Positions 36,094-45,248 of a DNA stretch of 64,000 bases are shown piece by piece. Source of the stretch: Streptomyces tendae (GTDB lineage: Bacteria; Actinomycetota; Actinomycetes; Streptomycetales; Streptomycetaceae); assembly GCF_008632955.1 (NCBI RefSeq), contig NZ_CP043959.1:2542001-2606000 (forward strand), written 5' to 3'. The number at the start of each line of letters is the position of its first letter. Positions within the stretch are counted from its first letter, which is position 1. A model generated the notes under the pieces. It searched no databases, was not told the origin of the DNA, and saw only the letters and a program-made list of their open reading frames with translations. The position numbers and the translations under genes are program-made.

Positions 36094-36999
36094 TCAGCCG
36101 TATGCGGTCAAGTCGGTGGTCGCGGCCAGGTCGGTCACGATGTCGACGAACCGGCGCAGGGCCGGAGAGGTGTTGCCCGGCAGCCACGCCATCTCGGTGT
36201 GCGCGTACGCGTCCTTCAGCGGGACGAACACCACGCCGCTGCCACGAAGAGTGAGCGAGGAGCGGACCAGCCGGGTGACTCCGAGTCCGGCGGCGACCAG
36301 GCCGAGGAGGTCCTGCGCGCTGTCCGCTTCCTGGACGACGTTCGGCGTGAAGCCCGCCTCACGGAACTGTGCGTCGTAGGCGTCGTGCCAAGGTGGCCAT
36401 GAATCGCGCGGGGTCATCACCCACGGTTCGTCCGCCAGCTGCGCCAGCTCCACTTCCGTTCGCCCGGCGAGTGGGTGGCCCGTCGGCAGGACGGCGCACA
36501 CGGGCTCGGTCGTCAGGACCCTGGACTCCAGACCTGGAACGAGCGGGGGCCGGGTGAAAGCGACGTCCTGGTGGCCCTCGCGGAGACCCTTCACCAACGG
36601 CGCGATGGCCGAGGACTCCGTCGTCAGGCGGAGGTCCGGCAGTTCGCGGTGCACGGCCCGCACGACAGGCGGCAGAAGCTGGTTGGTGACGGTCGTCAGG
36701 AACATGAGCCGGAGGCTCCCCACCTCCCCCCGCAGCGCGCGGGACACCACGGCGACCGCCTCGTCCGCCCTGTTCACGACGGCACGCGCCTCCTCGACGA
36801 ACAGGGCGCCGACGTCCGTCAGCTCCGTTCCTCTGCCGCCACGGTCGAAGAGCCTGGCACCGAGCATGCGCTCCAAGGCACTGATCTGCTGGGACAGCGA
36901 CTGCTGCGCGATCATGAGACGCCGGGCGGCCCGCGTGAAGCTCCGTTCCTCCGCCAGAACGAGGAAGTAGCGCAATTGCCGCAGCTCAGGAGTGGTCAC
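36094..36999 (-). CDS. LysR-family transcriptional regulator
   Basis: A 301-residue LysR regulator. The winged helix (LRQLRYFLVLAEERSFTRAARRLMIAQQSLSQQISALERMLG) spans residues 7-48. The effector domain begins with GSLRLMFLTTVTNQLLPPVV and ends with LPGNTSPALRRFVDIVTDLA. It starts at GTG 36999 and is divergent from an SDR oxidoreductase 200 bp away, the normal arrangement of a LysR gene and its target. A dyad AGACTG-N13-CAGTCT at 37006-37030 lies at the promoter. The inducer is unknown. Confidence 0.9.
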   Translation of the reverse strand: MTTPELRQLRYFLVLAEERSFTRAARRLMIAQQSLSQQISALERMLGARLFDRGGRGTELTDVGALFVEEARAVVNRADEAVAVVSRALRGEVGSLRLMFLTTVTNQLLPPVVRAVHRELPDLRLTTESSAIAPLVKGLREGHQDVAFTRPPLVPGLESRVLTTEPVCAVLPTGHPLAGRTEVELAQLADEPWVMTPRDSWPPWHDAYDAQFREAGFTPNVVQEADSAQDLLGLVAAGLGVTRLVRSSLTLRGSGVVFVPLKDAYAHTEMAWLPGNTSPALRRFVDIVTDLAATTDLTAYG

Positions 37000-37005
37000 A
37001 GGATC

Positions 37006-37030
37006 AGACTGTAACTCCGGCAGGCAGTCT
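37006..37030. promoter_or_regulatory. LysR-type dyad AGACTG-N13-CAGTCT
   Basis: A perfect 6-bp inverted repeat lies just upstream of the LysR start, in the divergent LysR/SDR gap. It is a candidate autoregulatory site. Confidence 0.5.
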
Positions 37031-37198
37031 CTGTTGGACCCGGCGCGGCCCGTCGCGCACCGTGGTGACAGGCACCGAAGCGGCGGCCGGCCTGAACCGG
37101 ACGGCGGGTCGTCGGCCCTTGGGGTGAGAGCCATGAGGATCCGGGTCCGAGTCCGGACGCATCTCCCCCGGACACTGTGTACGACCAGAAGAAGGATC

Positions 37199-38134
37199 AT
37201 GAACACATCTCGCGTCACCACCCCTTTCACCGCCGACTCCACAGCGGCAGAGGTCGCCGCAGGCGTTCGGCTCACGGGACGACACGCCATCGTGACGGGG
37301 GCCTCCTCGGGTATCGGAGTGGAGACCGCCCGGGCTCTGGCCTCCGCGGGCGCCGAGGTGACCTTGGCGGTCCGCGACATCGAAGCGGGCGAGAAGACGG
37401 CCGAGGACATCCGCGCCACCACCAAGGGCGGACCGGTCCGGGTCGCTCCGCTCGACCTCTCCGATCAGGACTCGATCGCCGCGTTCGTCACCACCTGGAA
37501 CGACCCGCTGGACATCCTGGTCAACAACGCCGGTGTCGCGGCGGTCCCGGAGGCGCGGACCCAGGAGGGATGGGAACTGCATTTCGCCACGAATCATCTC
37601 GGCCACTTCGCCCTCGCGACCGGTCTGCACAGTGCCCTGGCCGCCGCGGGCCGGGCCCGGGTCGTGTCGCTGAGCTCCAACGCCCACCTGCAGGCACCGA
37701 TGGTCTTCGACGACATCGGCTTCCTGAGGCGGCCGTACGACCGCATGCTCGCCTACGGGGAGTCGAAGACCGCGACCGCGCTGTTCGCGGTCGAGGCCCA
37801 CAGGCGCTGGTCCGGTGACGGCATCACCGTCAACGCCGCGAACCCGGGTTCGGTCATCACCAACCTCGGGCGTCACCTGACCGAGGAAGACATGGCCCAC
37901 CTGCCGGCCTACGACTACACGACACCCGAACAGGGCGCGGCCACGTCCGTTCTGCTCGCCACGTGGCCGACGCTCGACGGTGTCGGGGGCCGCTACTTCG
38001 AGTACTGCAACGAAGCCTTGCCGTTCACCCCGGACAAGCCCACGCAGGGCGTCGCCGCGCACGCACTCGACCCGGAGGCGGCCGCCCGCCTGTGGCAGGT
38101 CTCGCTCGACATGCTTGCCGCAGCGGGGCGGTGA
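37199..38134 (+). CDS. Short-chain dehydrogenase/reductase
   Basis: A 311-residue SDR of the retinol-dehydrogenase/WWOX-like size. It has the cofactor loop TGASSGIG (33-40), NNAG, a catalytic Ser (S159 or S160) in VVSLSS, and the pair Y186-K190 in YGESK. It starts at ATG 37199 with AGAAGAAGGA upstream. It is divergent from the LysR gene, which probably controls it. The N-terminal 25 residues are a variable leader. The NADP versus NAD choice and substrate are not readable. Confidence 0.9.
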   Translation: MNTSRVTTPFTADSTAAEVAAGVRLTGRHAIVTGASSGIGVETARALASAGAEVTLAVRDIEAGEKTAEDIRATTKGGPVRVAPLDLSDQDSIAAFVTTWNDPLDILVNNAGVAAVPEARTQEGWELHFATNHLGHFALATGLHSALAAAGRARVVSLSSNAHLQAPMVFDDIGFLRRPYDRMLAYGESKTATALFAVEAHRRWSGDGITVNAANPGSVITNLGRHLTEEDMAHLPAYDYTTPEQGAATSVLLATWPTLDGVGGRYFEYCNEALPFTPDKPTQGVAAHALDPEAAARLWQVSLDMLAAAGR

Positions 38135-38245
38135 GGACTTTCTCCAAGGTTCCGGCGGCAGCCGCATCCGCGGCCGGTTGCGGCGTCGGAGGGCGCGGAA
38201 CGTCGGCGCGGGTGGAGCCGTCGCCGACGCGCGCCGCTCACGGGA

Positions 38246-39493
38246 TCATCCCCCGGCGTGCTGCCCGGGCCGCTCCACGGCGAGTTCGGCAGGGACGGCG
38301 GCATCGGCTTCGCGGTGTCGGGATGTGCGGGTACCGGCCGCAGGGGCCACGAGGACGGCCGCGGCGACGAACACCAGGACCACGACCATCGCCGGGCGCA
38401 GTCCGTAGTGATCGCCCAGGAAGCCGAGGGTGGGCGGCCCCACCAGGAACGCGAGGTAACCGATCGTCGCCACGAGGCCGACCCGGGCCGTCTCGTCGGG
38501 CCCCGAGTCGCCGGCCGCCGACAGGGCCACCGGAAAGCCCAGGGACGCGCCCAGTCCCCAGAACAGGACGGCGGCCGCGGCCACGACGGCGTTGTCGGAG
38601 AAGATGACCAGGCACAGACCCACGGCTCCGGAGACCGCGCTGGCCCGTACCACGGTCGCCCGGCTGTAACGCCTGAGGAAGAACGCGCCGCCGAAGCGTC
38701 CCAGGGTCATCGCGGCGGCGAACCCCACGAAGACGAGCGAGCCGACGGCGGCGTCGAGACCGTGGCCGTCGACCATCAGCAGCGGCAGCCAGTCGTTGGC
38801 GGCGCCCTCGGCGAGAGCCATGGCCAGGACGATGGCCCCGATCATCAGCAGCCGCCGGTCCTTCCACACCCGCGGGCCCGCGGGCCGTGCGGAGTCCGAA
38901 GCGGGCACCGCGGCACGGACCCCGGTCCCGGCGGGGACGCCGCCGATGGCGTACCCGAAGAGCGCGGCCGTCACCGCGGCCACCGCCAGGAGGTGCCAGT
39001 GGGCGGGGAACGCCGCAGCGGTGGCCGCCATGCCGGCCAGCCCGCCGATGACGGTGCCCAGGCTGAAGCATCCGTGCAGCGTGGGCAGAACCGCCGTGCC
39101 GGTGATCCGCTCCACGTCGGCACCGTCCACGTTGATCGCCACCTCGCCCGCCCCGACCCCGAGGCCGAACAGGCACAGCCCGGCGGCGACCAGGAGCGCG
39201 GAGGCGAGGGCGCTGCCCGCGCCCACGACGACCACACTCGCGGTGACGAACAGGGTGCCGAGCGCCGTCACGGGTCTGGTCCCGAACCGGGACACGAAAC
39301 GGCCGGAACACAGGATGCCGGCCATCGAGCCGACGGACAGCCCGAACAGCACCAGCCCCATCTGCCCCGTGGACACACCCAGACGGTCCCGCACGTCCGG
39401 GGTGCGCGTGATCCATGAGGACATGGCGATGCCGTTGAGGAAGAAGAAGAGGTACAGCGCCCGGCGGCGCCTGCGTACGGCATGGTCGGTCAA
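38246..39493 (-). CDS. MFS transporter
   Basis: A 415-residue major facilitator protein with 12 hydrophobic segments. The first is ALYLFFFLNGIAMSSWITRTPDVRDRLGVS, typical of small sugar or drug MFS carriers with the early TRTPDVRDRLG loop. Between TM2 and TM3 lies the motif SGRFVSRFGTRPV. No in-frame ATG or GTG fits; TTG 39493 with GGAG 7 nt upstream is the best start. It is divergent from a TetR gene, with a GAAC-dyad between them. The pair therefore looks like an efflux pump and its repressor; the substrate is unknown. Confidence 0.88.
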   Translation of the reverse strand: MTDHAVRRRRRALYLFFFLNGIAMSSWITRTPDVRDRLGVSTGQMGLVLFGLSVGSMAGILCSGRFVSRFGTRPVTALGTLFVTASVVVVGAGSALASALLVAAGLCLFGLGVGAGEVAINVDGADVERITGTAVLPTLHGCFSLGTVIGGLAGMAATAAAFPAHWHLLAVAAVTAALFGYAIGGVPAGTGVRAAVPASDSARPAGPRVWKDRRLLMIGAIVLAMALAEGAANDWLPLLMVDGHGLDAAVGSLVFVGFAAAMTLGRFGGAFFLRRYSRATVVRASAVSGAVGLCLVIFSDNAVVAAAAVLFWGLGASLGFPVALSAAGDSGPDETARVGLVATIGYLAFLVGPPTLGFLGDHYGLRPAMVVVLVFVAAAVLVAPAAGTRTSRHREADAAVPAELAVERPGQHAGG

Positions 39494-39564
39494 GGAGGCG
39501 CTCCGCCGGTGTTGGAGAGTATGAGGGGCCGGCAGGCGACGATCCCGCTGCCCCCACCGAGTAT

Positions 39565-39586
39565 GAACAAATGTACACATCGGTTC
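39565..39586. promoter_or_regulatory. TetR-type operator, 22-bp dyad
   Basis: GAAC-N2-ATGT-N2-ACAT-N2-GTTC, fully symmetric at all 16 specified bases, lies in the gap between the divergent MFS and TetR genes. The size and position are typical of a TetR operator. Confidence 0.75.
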
Positions 39587-39617
39587 GGCGGCCGAGAAGA
39601 CAAGGCGGACAACGGCG

Positions 39618-40175
39618 ATGACAGGCAGCACGCGTGGCCCCAACGACCCTCGGCGCCGCGAACGCATCCTCGACGCCGCGCTCGACGTCGTCGCGGAGCA
39701 CGGCGCCATCAAGGTGACCTTCCGTAAGATCGCGGAGGCGGCCGGTGTGCCTCTCGGGTCACTCACCTACTACTTCGACGACATGCAGCACCTGCTGACC
39801 GCCGCTTTCACCCGGCTCGCGGAGACCGTCTCCACACGCTACGGCGCCCTTCTGGAGGCCGCGCGGACCCGCCAGGAGGCCGAGGAGGCGGTCGTCGAGA
39901 TCATCTGCGGCAAGGTCTGGGGGACCGACCGCAACCTCCTGCTCAGCTACGAGCTCTACGCCTTCGCCACCCGCCATCCCGAGGTGCGCGCCGTCATGCG
40001 CTCCTGGATGGAGACCAGCCGGGACTCGCTGGCCAGGCACTTCGACCCGCTCACCGCACGGGCCCTGGACGCGCTGGTCGAGGGATTCTCCATCCACAAC
40101 TCCGTCGACCTGCGGCCCACCGACCGCGAGGAGGTCGCCGCCGTCGTCCGTGCCGTTGTCGACAGGCACCGCTGA
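39618..40175 (+). CDS. TetR-family transcriptional regulator
   Basis: A 185-residue TetR repressor. The helix-turn-helix RILDAALDVVAEHGAIKVTFRKIAEAAGVPLGSLTYYFDDM is near residues 16-56. The C-terminal ligand domain is all helical (LLSYELYAFATRHPEVRAVMRSWMETSR). It starts at ATG 39618. It is divergent from the MFS transporter gene and most likely controls it through the 22-bp GAAC/GTTC dyad. Confidence 0.92.
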   Translation: MTGSTRGPNDPRRRERILDAALDVVAEHGAIKVTFRKIAEAAGVPLGSLTYYFDDMQHLLTAAFTRLAETVSTRYGALLEAARTRQEAEEAVVEIICGKVWGTDRNLLLSYELYAFATRHPEVRAVMRSWMETSRDSLARHFDPLTARALDALVEGFSIHNSVDLRPTDREEVAAVVRAVVDRHR

Positions 40176-40400
40176 ACAGGACCGACCGGGCTCCCGTCAG
40201 GTACCGGCGGCGGACACGTGCCGGCTCGGCGGCCGGGCGGTGCGAGGCCGTGTGGTTGGCCGGCCACGTCATGGCAGGCGCGACCGGGGCGAGCAGGCGG
40301 CCGGGGAGCGGGGCGCGCACCCGGGTGGCCCCGCCCGCCAGGCCGCCCTCCACCTCGCCGGCATCCTCATCAGGCCCGACGCCGGCCGGAGAGGTGGAAC

Positions 40401-41261
40401 CTAGCCGGGCCTCCGGTCCCGGTACTCCGGCGCGGCAGCCAGCGCCGCCAGCTCCTCGGGGGTGCGGGGGCCGACGTCCGTGTCTGCCCCCACCCCGTGC
40501 GCCCGCAGGAACAGCCCGGCCGCCACACCCCACGGCAGCCGGAGCCCCGCCGCCGTGAGCAGGTCCCGGCGCGACAGCGTCCCGGCGACGGGGCCGGTGT
40601 GGACGCCGGACGGGGTGAGCAGCGCCGCGTCGTCGGCCCAGCGCAGGGCGAGATCCACGTCGTGGGTGGCCATCACGACGGTCGTGCCGTTCGCCCGCAG
40701 CCCGTCCAGGGTGGCGAGCAGGCGTTCCTGGCCGTCGGGGTCGAGCCCCGCCGTCGGCTCGTCGAGGATCAGCACCCGGGGACGCATGGCGACCGCGCCC
40801 GCGATCGCCGTCCGCTTGCGCTGCCCGTAGGAGAGCAGGTGCGTGGGCCGGTCGGCGAGCGCGGTGATGTCCAGCGCGGCCAGCGCCTCCGCCACCCGCG
40901 CGCGCACTTCGGTGTCGGACAGTCCCAGGTTCAGCGGCCCGAACGACACGTCCTGCCCCACGGACGCGGCGAACAACTGGTCGTCGGGGTCCTGCACCAC
41001 CAGCTGCACGGTGGTGCGCAGCGCGGTCAGCCCCTTCCGGTCGTGGCGCACCACCCGCCCCGACACGCTCAACTCCCCGCTGCCTGGCCGGAGTCCGCCG
41101 CTCAGCAGACGCATCAGCGTCGTCTTGCCGCTTCCGTTGCGCCCCAGCAGGGCCAGCGCCCGGCCCTCACGCACCTCGAAGTCCAGCCCGGTGAACACCG
41201 GCGGCCCCTCGTCGTACGCGAACGAGACGCCCCGCAGGGCCACCAGCACCGACTCGCTCAC
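40401..41261 (-). CDS. cbiO: CbiO, energy-coupling-factor ATPase
   Basis: A 286-residue ABC ATPase: Walker A LLGRNGSGKTT, the ECF-type Q-loop QDPDDQLFAASVGQDVSFGP, signature LSYGQRKR, and Walker B VLILDEPTAGLDPDGQ. QDPDDQLF is the hallmark of CbiO. GTG 41261 overlaps the cbiQ stop (GTGA). It powers cobalt (or nickel) import with CbiMNQ; the order is cbiM-N-Q-O on the minus strand, as expected for a B12-linked importer. Confidence 0.93.
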   Translation of the reverse strand: MSESVLVALRGVSFAYDEGPPVFTGLDFEVREGRALALLGRNGSGKTTLMRLLSGGLRPGSGELSVSGRVVRHDRKGLTALRTTVQLVVQDPDDQLFAASVGQDVSFGPLNLGLSDTEVRARVAEALAALDITALADRPTHLLSYGQRKRTAIAGAVAMRPRVLILDEPTAGLDPDGQERLLATLDGLRANGTTVVMATHDVDLALRWADDAALLTPSGVHTGPVAGTLSRRDLLTAAGLRLPWGVAAGLFLRAHGVGADTDVGPRTPEELAALAAAPEYRDRRPG

Positions 41262-42031
41262 GACAGGGGCCTTTCCAGTACGAAGGTGAGGACGGCCAGC
41301 GTCGCCAGGAGCGCCCCACTCGCGGCCGTGAACCGCGCGGAGACGCGGGCCTCGGGCACGAGCACGCGCAGGGTGCCGTCGTAGCCGCGGCCCGCGAGCC
41401 CGGTCTGCAGCCGCGCCGCCCGGTCGAAGGACCGCACGAACGCGGTCGCGCCGAGCCCGCCGAGCGAACGCCAGGTCGCCGCCCGGGTGGTGTGCCCGAG
41501 CCGGGCCGCCTGCGCCGCGTGCACCCGGCGCACCGAGTCCAGCAGCAGGAAGCTCATCCGGTACGTCACCAGCGCCACGTCCACCAGCGGCGCCGGCACC
41601 CCGGCGCGCACCAGCCGGGGCAGCAGGTCCGACATCGGCGTGGTGAACGCGAACAGCAGCACGCCCAGCGAGGCGGCCGAGGTGCGCAGCAGCAACTCCC
41701 CGGCGCGCACGGGCCCGTTGCCGGCGGGGGACACGAAGCCGCCCGGGCCGCCCACCTGCACCAGCAGGGTGAGCGCCCCGGTGACGCAGAAGCCCAGCGG
41801 CACCCGGTACGCACGCCACAGCCGCCGAGCCGGCACGCCCGCCGGGCCGAGCAGCAACGCGAGCGCGGTGACCAGGACCAGTGCCGCGCCCGGCCAGGGC
41901 GGCAGCGAGATCGCGAGCACGGTGAGACCGAGACCGAGGACGGCCTTGTCCACCGGATGACGGCGGCGCCAGCGGCTGCTGTGCGCCGCCGCATCGATCG
42001 GCAGCACGGAACCGTCAGTCCCGTCCGTCAC
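41258..42031 (-). CDS. cbiQ: CbiQ, ECF transporter transmembrane component
   Basis: A 257-residue membrane protein with about five helices and the ECF coupling helices (the Ala-Arg-Gly type patterns RSFDRAARLQTGLAGRGYDG and RVHAAQAARLG) that contact the ATPases. The start chosen is GTG 42031 (VTDGTDG...), which overlaps the end of cbiN by 17 bp; a longer frame to 42145 is low-complexity and lies inside cbiN. The IDAAAHSSRWRRRHPVDK stretch is the expected CbiQ N-terminus. Confidence 0.88.
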   Translation of the reverse strand: MTDGTDGSVLPIDAAAHSSRWRRRHPVDKAVLGLGLTVLAISLPPWPGAALVLVTALALLLGPAGVPARRLWRAYRVPLGFCVTGALTLLVQVGGPGGFVSPAGNGPVRAGELLLRTSAASLGVLLFAFTTPMSDLLPRLVRAGVPAPLVDVALVTYRMSFLLLDSVRRVHAAQAARLGHTTRAATWRSLGGLGATAFVRSFDRAARLQTGLAGRGYDGTLRVLVPEARVSARFTAASGALLATLAVLTFVLERPLS

Positions 42032-42473
42032 CGGGGCCGGTACGCACACCCGCGCCGGGACCCGCGGTACCCGTACCTGCGCCGGCACCCGTGCCTTCGG
42101 CACCCGCACTGTCGGCGTCTGCGCCCGTACCCGCGGCACCGGCACCCGCGTCCGCCGCGATCAGCTCGCGTGTCCGTGCCTCGCCCTGCCGGCGCCCGCG
42201 CCGCAGCCCGAAGTAGTAGGCCAGGACGCCCGCGCCGAGCGCCGCCTGGAGGGCGAACAGCGCCGACTCGATCTCGCCGGACGGCGGTTCGTACAGCGGC
42301 GAGAACCACGGCTCGTAGTCCGGGTGGAGCTCGGTGATCGCGGTCTCCGCCTCCCCGTCCGCCCCGGCGAACGGCTCCTCCTTGTGGTCGCCGAGCCCGA
42401 ACACCAGCGGGATCACGGCGAGGGCGGCGACGAGCAGCAGAAGCAGGGTGTTGATCCTCGTGTTGCGGCTCAT
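42015..42473 (-). CDS. cbiN: CbiN, cobalt transport accessory protein with long tail
   Basis: A 152-residue CbiN; typical members are near 100. An N-terminal helix ([21 protein letters not shown]) is followed by the periplasmic loop with [55 protein letters not shown]. The extra 40 residues at the C-terminus are a low-complexity Ala/Gly/Asp stretch. CbiN assists CbiM in metal entry. The start ATG 42473 overlaps the cbiM stop by 4 bp (ATGA). Confidence 0.9.
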   Translation of the reverse strand: MSRNTRINTLLLLLVAALAVIPLVFGLGDHKEEPFAGADGEAETAITELHPDYEPWFSPLYEPPSGEIESALFALQAALGAGVLAYYFGLRRGRRQGEARTRELIAADAGAGAAGTGADADSAGAEGTGAGAGTGTAGPGAGVRTGPGDGRD

Positions 42474-43192
42474 CGGGCCACCACCTCCGCCGACTCGGCC
42501 GACTCCGCCCGCCCGCGACGCCCGGCGACCGAGGTGACCAGCACCCCGAGCCGGGTCAGCTCGCCCTTGCTCGACTGCACCAGCAGGCGCATCACCAGCA
42601 CGGTCAGCAGCCCCTCGCTCACCGCGAGCGGGATCTGCGTGACCGCGAAGATGGACCCGAACTTGCCCAGGGCGCCCAGGAATCCGCTGCCGGGGTCCGG
42701 AAAGGCGAGCGCCAGCTGCACGCTCGTCACGCAGTACGTCGACAGGTCGGCGACGAACGCGCCGCAGAACACCGCTCCCATCAGCGGCACGTCGTACCGG
42801 CGCAGCAGCCGGTAGACGGCGTACCCCGCCCACGGTCCGACGATCGCCATCGAGAAGACGTTGGCGCCCAGGGTGGTCAGCCCGCCGTGCGCGAGCAGCA
42901 GTGCCTGGAACAGCAGGGTGATGGTCCCGAGCACCGCCATGACGGGTGGCCGGAACAGGATCGCGCCCAGCCCCGTGCCGGTGGGATGGGAGCAACTCCC
43001 GGTCACCGACGGCAGTTTCAGCGCGGACAGGACGAACGTGAAGGCGCCCGACGCGCCCAGCAGCAGTGTGCTCTCGGGATGAGCTCTCACTTCACGGATG
43101 AGCGACCGGGCTCCGTGGACGACGAACGGCGCCGACGCGACGCCCCAGGCGACCGCGTGCGCCGGTGGCAGAAAACCCTCGGCAATGTGCAT
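42470..43192 (-). CDS. cbiM: CbiM, cobalt/nickel ECF substrate-binding membrane protein
   Basis: A 240-residue membrane protein starting [14 protein letters not shown], the metal-binding N-terminus of CbiM in which Met1 amine, His2 and His12 coordinate the ion. It has seven hydrophobic segments, with [12 protein letters not shown] and [22 protein letters not shown] as family marks. It is the first gene of the operon under the cobalamin riboswitch, so its expression should fall when B12 is plentiful. That argues for cobalt rather than nickel as substrate. Confidence 0.94.
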   Translation of the reverse strand: MHIAEGFLPPAHAVAWGVASAPFVVHGARSLIREVRAHPESTLLLGASGAFTFVLSALKLPSVTGSCSHPTGTGLGAILFRPPVMAVLGTITLLFQALLLAHGGLTTLGANVFSMAIVGPWAGYAVYRLLRRYDVPLMGAVFCGAFVADLSTYCVTSVQLALAFPDPGSGFLGALGKFGSIFAVTQIPLAVSEGLLTVLVMRLLVQSSKGELTRLGVLVTSVAGRRGRAESAESAEVVAR

Positions 43193-43234
43193 GGCTCAGC
43201 AGACCCTCTCCAGCACCTCGTGGATGGTTGACGC

Positions 43235-43392
43235 GCCTTGGCCGGTCTCCTGGCTGACGGGTACCACCGCCCGTGCTCCGCCTTCCCGGGTCCCGGAGGA
43301 CCCAGTGGCTGCCCGCGAGGGCCGGAGCCGGACTTCCCGATCACAGTGGCGAGGGCCGCACCGGTATCGCACCGATTTCCCGTCACCAAGGC
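43235..43392 (-). promoter_or_regulatory. Cobalamin riboswitch upstream of cbiMNQO
   Basis: Read on the minus strand it shows the class-defining order: GGTGACGGGAAATCGGTGCGA near the 5' end, the conserved GCCACTGTGATCGGGAAG box, then the AGCCAGGAGACCGGCC end. The closing P1 helix pairs 43386-43392 (gccttgg) with 43235-43241. It lies 42 bp before cbiM, so it can mask the cbiM ribosome site when adenosylcobalamin binds. Confidence 0.9.
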
Positions 43393-43555
43393 GTGGCGAC
43401 AGTAGTCCCCGGCGAGGCCCGGTGACAAGCGGCGACGGGGGCGCGCGGACGGCGCCCGGCAGCTCGCGACCCGGCGCACACCTGCGCGTTCGGGCCTCAC
43501 GGGGCCCGCTTCCGGATCCGGGGGATAGGGGGCCGCCGTCCTGGGCAGGGTCTTG

Positions 43556-43572
43556 CTGCAACTAATATGCAA
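43556..43572 (+). promoter_or_regulatory. Nur-like box CTGCAA-N5-ATGCAA before nik operon
   Basis: This fits the Streptomyces Nur consensus tTGCaa-N5-ttGCAA as I recall it, with mismatches only at one outer base in each half. It is 86 bp before the nikA start. Nur represses nickel-uptake genes when nickel is sufficient. Confidence 0.65.
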
Positions 43573-43658
43573 CAACGACTTTCCAGCAACAGGTTCGGAC
43601 AGGACGTCCGGACAAGAGGCCCGGGCAAGAGGTCCGGTCGACAGGGATGTGAGGTTCG

Positions 43659-45248
43659 ATGACGACCCGACGCATACGGGGAGCCGCTGCGGTACTGGCG
43701 ACGGCCTCGGTGGTCACCGCCTGCTCGGCGCCGGGCAGTGGCGGCGCGGACGGCGCGGCGGCCGCCGAGTCCGTCGTGATCGGGGTCTCCACCGAGCCCG
43801 ACACCCTGAGCCCGCTGCTCGGTTACGGCAAGGACGGCAACTCGAAGATCTTCGACGGACTCCTCGCCCGCGACGCCGACATGAACCTGCGGCCCGCCCT
43901 GGCGAAGGCGCTCCCGAAGATCACGGACGGCGGCCGGACCTACACCTACACCCTGCGCGAGGGTGTGGAGTTCAGCGACGGCGAGCCGCTGACCGCCCGG
44001 GACGTGGTCTTCACCTACCGCACGGTGCTCGACGACGACACCAACAACACCTTCAAGAGCGAACTGGCCGCCGTCGAGGACGTCCGGGCGGTGGGCGACG
44101 ACACGGTCGTCTTCACCCTGCGTCACCCCTACGCGCCGTTCGCCGCCCGCACGGTGCTGCCGGTCGTCCCCGAGCACGTCGCCGGGAAGCAGGACCCCAA
44201 CACCGGCGCCTTCAACACCGAGCCGGTCGGCACCGGGCCGTACGTCCTCGTCGACTGGCGCAAGGGCGAGAAGCTCACCTTCAAGGCCAACCCGCACTAC
44301 TGGGGCGGCGCGCCGAAGGTGAAGAAGCTCACCATGGCGATCGTCGCCGACGACGACGTCCGCGCCACCCGCCTGCGCTCCGGCGACCTCGACGGCGCGG
44401 TCCTCCCGCCCAACCTCGCCGCCACCTTCAAGAACGACGACGACAAGAAGACGTACCGGGCCACCTCCTACGACTTCCGCGCCGTCACCCTGCCCAGCGG
44501 CAGCCCCGTCACCGGCGACACCGCGATCCGCCGCGCCCTCGACCTCGCCGTCGACCGGCAGGCCATGGTCGACAAGATCCTCGACGGCGCCGGCCGCCCC
44601 GCCTACGGCCCGCTGCCCGTCGACGACCCCTGGTTCGCCAAGGACGTCGAGCGGTCCCGGGACCTCGCCGAGGCCGGGCGCATCCTCGACGCGGCAGGCT
44701 GGAAGGAGGGCAACGACGGCATCCGCGCCAAGGACGGCCGCCCCGCCCGCTTCACCCTGTACTACCCCTCCGGCGACAAGGTCCGCCAGGACCACGCCCT
44801 CGCCTACGCCTCCGACGCAAAGAAGGCCGGCATCGACGTACGGGTGCAGAGCGCCACCTGGGAGGTCATCGAACCCCGCATGAAGCACGACGCCGTCCTC
44901 GCGGGCTTCGGCAGCATCGGCGACCCCGACTTCGGCCTCTACACCCTGCTGCACTCCTCCCTCGCGGGCGACGGCTTCAACAACATGGCCCGCTACGACA
45001 ACCCGGCCGTGGACCGGGCCCTGGAGACCGGCCGCCGCACCCAGGACCCGAAGGCCCGCAAGGCCGCCTACGACGACCTGCAGCGCGCCCTGATGAAGGA
45101 CCCCGGCTACACCTTCCTCACCCACATCGACCACATGTACGTGCTCGCCGACCGCTGGACGGGCCTCACGACCCAGACCGAACCCCACGAGCACGGCTTC
45201 GCCGCCGGACCCTGGTGGAACGTCGAGGACTGGCAGCCCGCGCCATGA
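43659..45248 (+). CDS. nikA: NikA-like solute-binding lipoprotein
   Basis: A 529-residue family-5 extracellular solute-binding protein. The lipobox VVTAC gives lipidated C22. Marks of the family are STEPDTLSPLLGYGKDGNSKIFDGL, GVEFSDGEPLTARDVVFTYRTVLD, EPVGTGPYVLVDWRKGEKLTFKANPHYWGG and FTLYYPSGD. Peptide- and nickel-binding members share this fold. The Nur box and the adjacent cobalt system favour nickel or a nickel chelate here. It overlaps nikB by 4 bp. No other metal-binding motif is evident, so the ligand remains an inference. Confidence 0.82.
   Translation: MTTRRIRGAAAVLATASVVTACSAPGSGGADGAAAAESVVIGVSTEPDTLSPLLGYGKDGNSKIFDGLLARDADMNLRPALAKALPKITDGGRTYTYTLREGVEFSDGEPLTARDVVFTYRTVLDDDTNNTFKSELAAVEDVRAVGDDTVVFTLRHPYAPFAARTVLPVVPEHVAGKQDPNTGAFNTEPVGTGPYVLVDWRKGEKLTFKANPHYWGGAPKVKKLTMAIVADDDVRATRLRSGDLDGAVLPPNLAATFKNDDDKKTYRATSYDFRAVTLPSGSPVTGDTAIRRALDLAVDRQAMVDKILDGAGRPAYGPLPVDDPWFAKDVERSRDLAEAGRILDAAGWKEGNDGIRAKDGRPARFTLYYPSGDKVRQDHALAYASDAKKAGIDVRVQSATWEVIEPRMKHDAVLAGFGSIGDPDFGLYTLLHSSLAGDGFNNMARYDNPAVDRALETGRRTQDPKARKAAYDDLQRALMKDPGYTFLTHIDHMYVLADRWTGLTTQTEPHEHGFAAGPWWNVEDWQPAP

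Larger units (their letters stand above)
43193..43658. other. Divergent cbi/nik control region, 466 bp
   Basis: Contains the riboswitch on the minus strand (43235-43392), the Nur box (43556-43572) and the nik leader. The middle part, 43393-43555, shows no gene and should hold the cbi promoter. Confidence 0.7.

Noticed and set aside
35681..36187. Minus-strand frame between the secreted protein and LysR genes
   Set aside because: No ribosome site and low-complexity composition; overlaps the LysR 3' end and a terminator hairpin.
40218..41384. Plus-strand 388-residue frame opposite cbiO
   Set aside because: Antisense shadow of cbiO and cbiQ; both have full family motifs.
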